The notes beneath the pieces were generated by a model. The model had not been told where the DNA came from. It searched no databases and worked only from the letters and a program-made list of their open reading frames with translations. Positions 11,091-20,089 of a stretch of 64,000 nt of DNA are shown here, piece by piece (the first letter of the stretch is position 1; every line of letters begins with the position of its first letter). The stretch is from positions 2,551,463 to 2,615,462 of the forward strand of contig CAWZYM010000331.1 in NCBI GenBank assembly GCA_963966185.1, read 5' to 3'. Source of the DNA: Rhabditoides inermis (lineage: Eukaryota > Nematoda > Chromadorea > Rhabditida > Rhabditidae). Both the position numbers and the translations under genes were made by a program.

Positions 11091-11334
11091 TTTTGGCCTT
11101 TATTTGATGATTCTCGAAGGTGAGAATGTTTCACAGAAATGTGCCAGCTATCGCGATAATAGATTGATTTTTGTGATTAGTATTGATATCGATAGATATC
11201 AATTTCAAAAATCGACATAAGTCAATTCGATACTGTCTCTTCATGTTCCAGACCACAGAAATCAAAAAAAAAAGTTGTTGTTCAACAGTGATTTTATCAT
11301 ACCCACTTGTAAAAAAACATGTGCGGCGATTAAA

Positions 11335-11404
11335 AAACAGCGGGAATCGAACCCGCGCCACCAGTTTACTAGACAAGCTCGCTAGCCATTCGGCCACGCT
11401 GGCT
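11335..11404 (-). tRNA. tRNA-Thr(AGT)-like sequence, inverted twin
   Basis: It is the same tRNA-like sequence on the minus strand, inside the right arm of the inverted repeat. The two copies differ just past the T arm (TGCATT versus TGTTTT), where the arms end. A T run follows this copy as well. Confidence 0.5.
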
Positions 11405-11524
11405 GTGGTGAATTGGTCGTAAGAAGAGGTTACGCGAAACGCGAAATTTCAAAGCCGGATTTCCGGCCGGAGAATGCCCGTAGGCAATTTTGGCCGACGC
11501 AGTTCTGTTTGGAATTCCGATGCC
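11338..11524 (-). repeat. right arm of 187-bp tRNA-bearing inverted repeat
   Basis: Inverted partner of 10899-11085. Symmetric positions sum to 22423 throughout the stretch I checked. Confidence 0.85.
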
Positions 11525-11585
11525 CACCTTCGGTACCAAAACGGTAGAGATCGGGGCTGGGGGGTAAGTGTCCGCCCCGCGTTAG

Positions 11586-11799
11586 ATTTCTCTGGTAACG
11601 TTGCATTGATCACATGTTTGATACCCATGTATTCTTACACGTACTATTACTTTTACAACACTAAACATTACATGAACAAAAACCCTGAGAAGAAAATTCA
11701 AAAGTCTTTATTGTATCAGGTATAGTTGGTTCAGTGACATTTCACTATATAATATGTTCAGTACTGTAACGTCTCTTCTTTTGCTTGGTTTTCTCATAT
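11586..11799 (+). pseudogene. receptor paralogue B, exon 6 and first half of exon 7
   Basis: Exon 6 (11586-11719) is exactly 134 nt, the same size as in A and C, and reads DFSGNVALITCLIPMYSY on. A short intron follows, then a partial exon 7 reading TVTSLLLLGFLI from about 11763. The frame then stops matching at about 11799, where in A the sequence continues YYVGDNF. That continuation lies inverted at 9674-9976. Confidence 0.75.
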
Positions 11800-11962
11800 C
11801 CTCAGTCGCCGCGCGGACTATTTTATTCGTTGGTATAGCGAGAGACAATGGGAAATGAGAGAGCGGCGCGCGCGCACCGTCTGCGTCTCTCCTTTCCACA
11901 CAGTCTTTTCGCGCGCGAATTCAAATAATTAGCCGTCAATAGGAGCCTAAATTCCAAGAACT

Positions 11963-11978
11963 GAAGCTCTGGTAGCTC

Positions 11979-12044
<66 letters not shown>

Positions 12045-12385
12045 TTCATGAAATCAACGAGAAATTCAATAAAACCACTGTCAACTGTGCATACTTTTCC
12101 ACACGTCACGCACAGATTATGAAACAAACTAGAAAAACGTAACACGAAAACTGGTTGCAAAACGCAACGAAACACGCCACGCGAATAATTATCTCTTGTT
12201 CACAATAACTATGAACGCGCCACAAATTTTGAAACTGATTACATCGAGAAAAAACAATATTCTTGGGTCCGCTAGCATCCTGTTCACAGACTTTCCAAAT
12301 ATCATTATCTCAATTTTGAATCAATGCAAGTTGAAAGAATGACTTTTTGCAAACGCAAACACGGTCATTCACATTCCTTTGCATC
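11963..12385 (-). repeat. satellite S430, one monomer (CT orientation)
   Basis: It runs from the GCTACC-box and (CT)n tract through to the TTTGCATC target site, where a MITE is inserted. The monomer resumes at 12880. Confidence 0.85.
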
Positions 12386-12879
12386 TAGAGTTTCGTTCGA
12401 TTTCCGAAACGGTCATTTCCGAAAAATGACGATTTCGAAATTTCCGTTTCGGAAATAACCGAACACTTTTCGGAATTTCCGAACCGAACGACCGTCTGTT
12501 CGGCGCGCGCCGAAACGGCAATGACCGAACTCGGGTCGCGCCATTTCGGAAATTCCGAAAAACACATTTGCATGATATTGATGAAATGTAACTCACCGAT
12601 GGTTCACTCATTCTCCACTATCAACTCGTGAACACGGTCGAGTCAAGCGAAAATCCCTCCTTCCAGAAATTATTCTAATATTTTTCGGCAATTCCGAAAA
12701 GCGCGGCCGAAAGGAACGGCCGCGCCGAACGATTCCGAAACGGTTTCCGAAACTTCGGTTCGGTCATTGCCGAACAGATCGGATTTCGGGATCGGCCATT
12801 TCGGAAATTCCGAAATCGGTCATCATTTGCCGAAATGTCTATTTTTCGGTCGTCATTTCGGCAGCCGAACGAAACTCTA
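12386..12879 (+). mobile_element. hAT-type MITE (494 bp) rich in TTTCGGAA palindromes
   Basis: Perfect 14-bp terminal inverted repeats (TAGAGTTTCGTTCG and its complement) are flanked by an exact 8-bp target duplication, TTTGCATC (12378-12385 and 12880-12887). The insertion interrupts a satellite monomer at a site that is uninterrupted in other monomers. The interior is packed with TTCCGAAA and TTTCGGAA motifs in both orientations, which makes many overlapping palindromes. There is no transposase. An 8-bp duplication is the hallmark of hAT elements. Confidence 0.85.
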
Positions 12880-12922
12880 TTTGCATCACATCAACCTGAC
12901 GCTTTTCCACAAATGGTAGCTC

Positions 12923-12953
<31 letters not shown>

Positions 12954-13236
12954 CCTCTCTCTCTCTCTCTTTCACGAAATTAACGATACTCATCCCCTAT
13001 ATTCAATAAACCACTGTCAACTGTGCATACTTTTCCACACGTCACGCACAGATTATGAAACAAACTAGAAAAACGTAACACGAAAACTGGTTGCAAAACG
13101 CAACGAAACACGCCACGCGAATATCTCAATTTTGAATCAATCCAAGTCGAAAGAATGACTTTTTGCAAACGCAAACACGGTCATTCACATTCCTTCGCAT
13201 CACATCAACCTGACGCTTTTCCACAAATGGTAGCTC

Positions 13237-13293
<57 letters not shown>

Positions 13294-14109
13294 ACGAAAT
13301 CAACGATACTTATCCCCTATATAGGGACCGCAACGTGAGGTGTAGATTTTGTGTCGAAATCATGTAACATTTTCTGACTGGACGCGTTACTCGTTGTAAT
13401 TAGCGTAGAACGATTCGCCCTTCCGCGCTGAATCCAACGGTATTCGATTTATGGGAAAACGTGCCCCGTAAAGTATTGAAAATCGATAAAGAGTGATATG
13501 ATGACGTCATATTTCTTTGATCTAGCCGCCATTGCCCAAAATGAGTAATGAAAAATGGTGTCATAAGAGACGTATTTCATCGAGTACTGATTGATTACAA
13601 TCAAACAAAGCTACTATTAGAAACGACTATACTCATAATTTAACTATTAATGACGTCATCAGTGCTTTGATCTAGCCGCCCTCTGTCGCACTTTCCCTGT
13701 GTGAGCGCGCGCTCGGGTGCGCGCTCGCCGCGCGGAATTAGAGCGCAATGTGAACGATGAACCCTATGAACATTATATATTTTCGAAATCAGCTTGAAAC
13801 AATCTACATTAATATACAAACTGCTATACCACATCCAAACTTCTGAAATTCTCATTGTGGTCCCTACCCCTATATTCAATAAACCACTGTCGACTGTGCA
13901 TACTTTTTCACACGTCACGCACAGATTATGAAACAAACTAGAAAAACGTAACACGAAAACTGGTTGCAAAACGCAACGAAACACGCCACGCGAATATCTC
14001 AATTTTGAATCAATCCAAGTCGAAAGAATGACTTTTTGCAAACGCAAACACGGTCATTCACATTCCTTCGCATCACATCAACCTGACGCTTTTCCACAAA
14101 TGGTAGCTC

Positions 14110-14150
<41 letters not shown>

Positions 14151-14547
14151 ACGAAATCAACGATACTTATCCCCTATATTCAATAAACCACTGTCGACTG
14201 TGCATACTTTTTCACACGTCACGCACAGATTATGAAACAAACTAGAAAAACGTAACACGAAAACTGGTTGCAAAACGCAACGAAACACGCCACGCGAATA
14301 ATTCTCTCTCGTTCACAATAACTATGAACGCGCCACAAATTTTGAAACTGATTACATCGAGATCGAGAAAAACAATATTCTTGGGTCCGCTAGCATCCTG
14401 TTCACAGACTTTCCAAATATCATTATCTCAATTTTGAATCAATCCAAGTCGAAAGAATGACTTTTTGCAAACGCAAACACGGTCATTCACATTCCTTCGC
14501 ATCACATCAACCTGACGCTTTTCCACAAATGGTAGCTCTGGTAGCTC

Positions 14548-14584
<37 letters not shown>

Positions 14585-14675
14585 GAAATCAACGATACTC
14601 ATCCCCTATATTCAATAAACCACTGTCAACTGTGCATACTTTTCCACACGTCACGCACAGATTATGAAACAAACT
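12880..14675 (-). repeat. satellite S430 array, CT orientation
   Basis: About three monomers, some truncated, including one shortened form that lacks the CTAGCATCC portion. Copy 2 of MITE M1 lies inside. Each full unit carries a (CT)n tract of variable length. Confidence 0.9.
13322..13866 (+). mobile_element. MITE family M1, copy 2, inserted in satellite
   Basis: It begins TAGGGACCGCAACG and ends CATTGTGGTCCCTA. The target CCCCTATA is duplicated (13314-13321 and 13867-13874). The target is intact in other monomers, so this insertion came after the satellite. Confidence 0.9.
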
Positions 14676-17600
14676 GAAAACTTAGTCGTGTCTGTTCTCT
14701 GTGTGAGGAGAGGTGGCTCTGCTGAGTGAGTGATTCAGGTGTGCGTGCACACCGGTCCCCCAGCATCCCCTCTGGTGTGTGATCTCCCCCTGTGGGATTG
14801 ATTTATTGATTGACCACAGTCTGTGTACGCAGTGTGTGTCGGGAGGAGTGAGATAGGCCACCGTCTGTGTTAAGCGGGTGTGACCTAGGAGGAGTGAGGC
14901 ACTGTCTGTGTACGCGGGTGCGAGATCACTTGATAAGGAGGAGGCGCGGACCGCCCCTGTCTGCCGCTGTCGACGCACGCGAGCGTAATGGAAAAAAATG
15001 GATGGAAATGGAGAAGGGCCGGGAACAAGTGCAAGTTGTGCAGGTGCAGTCTGTATGGGTGACTTGGGGGAGAATGTGATTGCATGTGCAACATGCTGGA
15101 ACAAAACACATGGGAGGTGTACGGGGATGACGAGGGAAGAAAGAAAGAGGGTTGAGGAGGGAATGACGTCATGGGTGTGTTCTGAGTGTGAACTGCATGG
15201 CAGTCACTCAACGCTTCCCGACCTCGATGGACTCTTCTTTGACAGTCCACTCACTCGCCCTAAGGGGAAACGAGCTGTGCTGCAGAGTGTCCTGGTAGAG
15301 ACGGGAGAGAGTGAGCCCCATTGTGTACGCATGATATCACTGAACATCAACGGATTGAGAGGAAAGATAGACGATCTGAGGAGAGTGGCGGACACGTACA
15401 AACCGCATGTTATTGGAGTACAAGAGACGAAGTTGGACAATGGGATCGAGAGCAAAGAACTGAAAGTGGCTGGATATGAACTGTTTCGGAAGGACCGGAC
15501 AGCGGGAGGAGGGGGAGTGGCACTGTATGTGAACAGTGCGTTGCGACCCTCGTTGGTGAGGGAAGAGACTTCTTTGGAATTGGTGGCTGTGAGGTGCAGG
15601 GGAGAGAAAAGGAGTCAGTTCGTGGTGGCCTCGGTCTACCGTAGCCCGACTAGAGCTATGTCGGCAGCTAAGATTGAGGAGTTTGTGGATGAGCTGGACT
15701 CGTGGTTATCTCAGAGAGATACATCGATGGATGTGATTATCGGAGGAGATATGAATGTGTGTTGGAACAATAGTGAGTCGGCGAACCTCAAGGAGGTGTG
15801 CGCTGAACACTCGATGCAACAAGTCGTTTCACACGTGACACATCGAAACCGATTGATTGATATTATGATGGTGAGCCGGCGAGTGAGGACAGCTGGAGTG
15901 AAGCACCTCGCTTCTGTCGAGAAAGAACATGAACCCATCATGGTTGACACATGCATTCGATGCGAGAATCGAAAGGAGAAGCCAGTGAAGGGCTACGATT
16001 TCAAGAAGGCAAACTGGACGGGTCTCATAGAGTTTCTTGGAAAAGAAGTGCGATGTGAGTGGCTAGAGGATAGGAGCCTGTCGATTGATGACATGTGGAG
16101 GAAGTTTGTGGATGTGGTTAAAGCGGGTATGCAGAAGTGGATCCCTCTCAAAACATTCCGCAGGAAAAGAGGGTGCGAGTGGATGAGCGAGAATGTCAAG
16201 ACTTTGCAGCGGCGGAAAGACGCACTGCACAAGTTGAGCAAGGAAAGGGGAGACAGTGAGGCAAAAGCTGCTTTTAGATATGCTCGAAAAGAGCTGGCTA
16301 AAGAGACAGCCAACGAAAAGAAAAATTTCTTTGATAAGAAATTTGCCTCTGTGGAGAGTCCTACAGATTTCTGGAAGACTATTGAGTGTCTGACAGGAAA
16401 AACGAAGAGCAAGGATATCCCCGATCTGACTGACTCGAATGGAAAGAAGGCTGTGTCAGATCAGCAGAAGGCAGACATGCTCATGGAGCAGTTTGTCAAG
16501 GTTGGAAACACAATGGAAAGTGAGATGCCGGAGATTGCATCGGATGCGGAGAGAATCCCTCCCTGCTCGAGAGAGTTTGTGGAGAAGTACATACGAGAGG
16601 CATCCGAGCAGAAGGCGAGTGGAATAGATGGAATAACTGTGCGGTTGTTGAAGAGGTGTGTGAAACCATTGACTGCGCCAATCGTGGCTATGATCAATCG
16701 GTGTCTACACGAGGAGAAGTTCCCTCGGGGATGGAAGGAAGCGGTGATATCACCCATTCAGAAAGTGGAACACCCACAGCACCCAGTCGATTTCCGACCG
16801 GTGTCACTGCTTCCTATTGTGAGCAAGATGGCAGAAGAGTACGTGTTTGGAATGATGGTTGGAGAGGTTGACCGGAAGCTATCTCCGAATCAGTTCGGAT
16901 TCAGGAAGGGAAGGAGCACTGTGGATGCGGTACTGAGTTTCCAGTATGGAATGAGCGAGTGCCTGCAGAGTTGTAAGAGGAAGGCTGCTCGGGCAGTTGC
17001 AGTGTTTTTCGATATTTCGAAAGCATTCGATACGATCCCTCTTGGACATTTGGTAAATGTTCTAAGACATGAATTCAACCTTGCCGATTCGTACCTCAGG
17101 TTGATGAAAGATTATCTGTCTAACAGGAGGATGCGAGTGCGAGTGAACGGGACTCTGAGTGAAGAGAAGGAGGTTGTAAGTGGAGTTCCGCAGGGAAGTA
17201 TCCTAGGACCACTTCTATTCAATTGTTATGTGAATCGTGTGGGGTCGATACAATTGAATGAAGGGGCGCGCATTGTTCAATACGCCGACGATACGGTGTA
17301 TGTCTCTCGGTATCTTACCGATAGAGACAAGGAGAATGCACAAGAAGATGTGGAGAAACTGAGTGGGCTCTTCTCAGAGATGGGAATGAAGCTGAATGCG
17401 GGAAAGTGCAAGGTGATTCGAATGGGAGTGTATGAGAAGGAACCAGATTTCGAGGTAAATCTGCACATTGGTGGAACAGAGCTCGAGTGCACTAGCCAGT
17501 ACAAGTATCTCGGAGTGGCAATTGATCCTCTGATGAACTTCAGTGGTCACGTGGCTGAGAGAGTGACGAAGGCTCGCCAAGCCATTGGTGCTTTGGTGCG

Positions 17601-18213
17601 AACTATGAGGAAGTGGGCTCCTCGAAGCGCCCTCGAGAAAGTGTACAAGGCGTGTATTGAGCCAGGACTGCTATATGCAGCAGAAGGATGGTTTCCTGCA
17701 AACGAGACGGACAGGGCAAGACTCGAAAGAGTGAATGTGCATGCAGCGAGGCTGGTGCAGAATGATTTCACGTCATCGGATGATCGAGTGCTAGAGAAGG
17801 CCAAGTGGAATACGGTAAAGAAGACCGTGAGGGAGAGAAGGAGGGTGCTCATGTGGAATTATGTGCACGGAGTGAGAGCCCCTCCAGATGGAATGCTGGT
17901 CCTGGTGTCGGACAGCGGAGTGAGAAGGACAGCACGCGGTGGCCACTCACTGAGAGTGATGGAGCCTGTGGTGACAAGTGCGAGATTGCACGACTACCCG
18001 GTGAACGAGTTGAGAAGGCTATGGAATGCCCTACCGGAGAAGGCTGTATTGGAGGAGACCAAACAGTCGTTCAAGCGTGCTGTCAAGAATCTGTGAATTG
18101 TGACCGTCGGAGACGGTGTTTTATCCTACTAACAGTTGTTTTTATCGACTAGCGTGCTTATATAGCACGTTGGTTGAACTAATCTAGTTCTCACAGTCGT
18201 TATAATCAAACAT
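14676..18213 (+). mobile_element. CR1/jockey-type non-LTR retrotransposon, full-length coding
   Basis: The element holds a GC-rich leader (14676-14997), one long reading frame (14998-18096) and a short 3' region. It sits where satellite in CT orientation (left) changes to GA orientation (right). No poly(A) or simple-repeat tail is obvious before the next element at 18214, so the exact 3' end is uncertain. Confidence 0.7.
14998..18096 (+). CDS. LINE polyprotein: PHD-like finger, endonuclease, reverse transcriptase (1032 aa)
   Basis: A Cys/His cluster at about residues 14-64 (CAGAVC, CATCWNKTHGRC, WVCSEC) has the spacing of a PHD-type zinc finger. An APE-type endonuclease follows from about 110 (MISLNINGLRG, QETKLD, GGDMNVCW). 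The reverse transcriptase runs from about 560 with DFRPVSLLP (about 597), FDISKAFDT (about 671), SGVPQGSILGPLLFN and the catalytic YADD box near 763. The C-terminal part resembles the CR1/jockey tail. The frame is unbroken, so the copy is young or under selection. LINEs of this type nick target DNA and copy their RNA in place. The start is the first ATG of the open frame; a nearby upstream ATG at 14988 opens only 24 codons in another frame. Confidence 0.9.
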   Translation: MDGNGEGPGTSASCAGAVCMGDLGENVIACATCWNKTHGRCTGMTREERKRVEEGMTSWVCSECELHGSHSTLPDLDGLFFDSPLTRPKGKRAVLQSVLVETGESEPHCVRMISLNINGLRGKIDDLRRVADTYKPHVIGVQETKLDNGIESKELKVAGYELFRKDRTAGGGGVALYVNSALRPSLVREETSLELVAVRCRGEKRSQFVVASVYRSPTRAMSAAKIEEFVDELDSWLSQRDTSMDVIIGGDMNVCWNNSESANLKEVCAEHSMQQVVSHVTHRNRLIDIMMVSRRVRTAGVKHLASVEKEHEPIMVDTCIRCENRKEKPVKGYDFKKANWTGLIEFLGKEVRCEWLEDRSLSIDDMWRKFVDVVKAGMQKWIPLKTFRRKRGCEWMSENVKTLQRRKDALHKLSKERGDSEAKAAFRYARKELAKETANEKKNFFDKKFASVESPTDFWKTIECLTGKTKSKDIPDLTDSNGKKAVSDQQKADMLMEQFVKVGNTMESEMPEIASDAERIPPCSREFVEKYIREASEQKASGIDGITVRLLKRCVKPLTAPIVAMINRCLHEEKFPRGWKEAVISPIQKVEHPQHPVDFRPVSLLPIVSKMAEEYVFGMMVGEVDRKLSPNQFGFRKGRSTVDAVLSFQYGMSECLQSCKRKAARAVAVFFDISKAFDTIPLGHLVNVLRHEFNLADSYLRLMKDYLSNRRMRVRVNGTLSEEKEVVSGVPQGSILGPLLFNCYVNRVGSIQLNEGARIVQYADDTVYVSRYLTDRDKENAQEDVEKLSGLFSEMGMKLNAGKCKVIRMGVYEKEPDFEVNLHIGGTELECTSQYKYLGVAIDPLMNFSGHVAERVTKARQAIGALVRTMRKWAPRSALEKVYKACIEPGLLYAAEGWFPANETDRARLERVNVHAARLVQNDFTSSDDRVLEKAKWNTVKKTVRERRRVLMWNYVHGVRAPPDGMLVLVSDSGVRRTARGGHSLRVMEPVVTSARLHDYPVNELRRLWNALPEKAVLEETKQSFKRAVKNL

Positions 18214-18858
18214 AAAAAGGGGGTGGGTAAAATAAGGGTACCCCCCTCCAATTTCGGCCTGCCCCTCATCTCAAACATGTGTTACAGATGTCACAAAATT
18301 ATATTCATTCGAGTTTTAATGATTTATAAAAAAATAAAAATTGTTTTTGACTGGAATTTCGATGAAATTATCCAAAATCATGGATGGTTGAATCGCAGTG
18401 TAGTGTTGTGCATACTGTGGTGTATGATCGATACACCACGTTTGAGAAACTACACCACGCGATTTCACGGCTTGTTTTGCGAAATGCGAGAGGCCCCTTC
18501 CCATTGGATGGGGTCTCCCCCTTGGAAGGGTCATCCCTCCCGTCCAAGGGGGCGGGGCCAGACTAGCGGGAGGGCCCTACCCGTTGGGAGACCCTTCCAA
18601 GGGGCGGGGCCAAACAGCTGAGCGCGCGATTTCGAATTTTGATGATTTTTCACCGTTCTTTCGCATTTTTTAATAAAATTTTAATTTTATATTAAATTTT
18701 AATTTTATATTAAATTTTAATTTTATATTAAATTTTAATTATAATATTAAAAAAAAATTTTTTTCGAAAATTATGAAATTCGACCCTTCCAATAATATGG
18801 CCAGCCGGGAGGGTTGGGGACCCCCCCTTCCGGCGAAGCCGGACCCCCCACCCTTTTT
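18214..18858 (+). mobile_element. G-run-ended repeat element, about 645 bp
   Basis: The left end AAAAAGGGGGTGGG and the complement of the right end (AAAAAGGGTGGGGGG) are imperfect inverted repeats. The interior carries GC-rich segments (GGGAGACC and CCAAGGGGGCGGGG types), a fourfold ATTTTAATTTTATATTAA repeat at about 18670-18740, and a palindrome TTCCGGCGAAGCCGGA near the right end. Beyond it the satellite resumes. It may be a separate insertion or the 3' part of the LINE. Confidence 0.4.
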
Positions 18859-18865
18859 ACCTATG

Positions 18866-19199
18866 GTGAATGACCGTGTTTGCGTCTGCAAAAAGTCATT
18901 CTTTCAACTTGAATTGATTCAAAATTGAGATAATGATATTTGAAAAGTCTGTGAACAGAATGCTAGCGGACCCAAGAATATTGTTTTTCTCGATGTAATC
19001 AGTTTCAAAATTTGTGGCGCGTTCATAGTTATTGTGAACGAGAGAGAATTATTCGCGTGGCGTGTTTCGTTGCGTTTTGCAACCAGTTTTCGTGTTACGT
19101 TTTTCTAGTTTGTTTCATAATCTGTGCGTGACGTGTGGAAAAGTATGCACAGTTGACAGTGGTTTATTGAATATAGGGGATGTGTATCGTTGATTTCGT

Positions 19200-19241
<42 letters not shown>

Positions 19242-19495
19242 TGGATGGCAGAGCTACCATTTGTGGAAAAGCGTCAGGTTGATGTGATGCGAAGGAATGT
19301 GAATGACCGTGTTTGCGTTTGCAAAAAGTCATTCTTTCGCCTTGGATTGATTCAAAATTGAGATAATGATATTTGGAAAGTCTGTGAACAGGATGCTAGC
19401 GGACCCCAGAATATTGTTTTTCTCGATGTAATCAGTTTCAAAATTTGTGGCGCGTTCATAGTTATTGTGAACGAGAGAGAATTATCTTTTAAAAG
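18866..19495 (+). repeat. satellite S430 array, GA orientation (left piece)
   Basis: About one and a half monomers, including one with the GATGGATGGATGG variant. It breaks off at AATTAT (19490-19495). The continuation of the monomer (AATTATTCGCG) is found at 22658, so 19496-22657 is an insertion. Confidence 0.9.
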
Positions 19496-19970
19496 TACTT
19501 CCGTAAAAAGTGTTGTTTGTGTTAACCTGATTCAAGAAAAGCGCATGCATATATTATTAATTTTTGAAAAATCAAATCGTAAACACCTGAACATGAAAAC
19601 TAACACAAACTTGCTCTTTCAAACGAATATAGAATAGTTACACGTAACATTCAGAATAATACGATTGTTTTGTTTATTTAGTGTTTTTGCGGTTTATTAT
19701 TTATGGTTTATCAATAAAATAATATGTTAATCGTGATGTTGTTTCACTCAATGTTTCAGGTATAAAAATGTCAAAAAAATAAAACATGGAATTATTCAAC
19801 ATTAATTATTCAACAATTATTCAACGTTTTGAAAGAGCAAGTTTGTGTTAGTTTTCATGTTCAGGTGTTTACGATTTGATTTTTCAAAAATTAATAATAT
19901 ATGCATGCGCTTTTCTTGAATCAGGTTAACACAAACAACACTTTTTACGGAAGTACTTTTAAAAGATAAT
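19496..19970 (+). mobile_element. foldback element F1, copy 1
   Basis: Long, nearly perfect inverted arms of about 130 bp start CTTTTAAAAGTACTTCCGTA and end with its complement. The arms are separated by about 200 bp of AT-rich sequence. A second copy at 42522-42822 shares the same ends. The flanking sequence after both copies (ATGT-A/C-CTTTT-A/G-TTG) is also similar, so the element may extend slightly further right. Confidence 0.75.
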
Positions 19971-20089
19971 ATATGTCCTTTTGTTGAATTTCATAGAAAT
20001 TTTCTCTCTCGTCTTCATACATGTAACATGTTCTTCTCTCATGATTTCATCAATTTCATTTCAAATTTATTCGATATTTTCTCGTTCTC

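Noticed and set aside
14682..15250. Minus-strand frames opposite the LINE leader and first codons
   Set aside because: Antisense shadows of the LINE coding strand, without splice or domain evidence.
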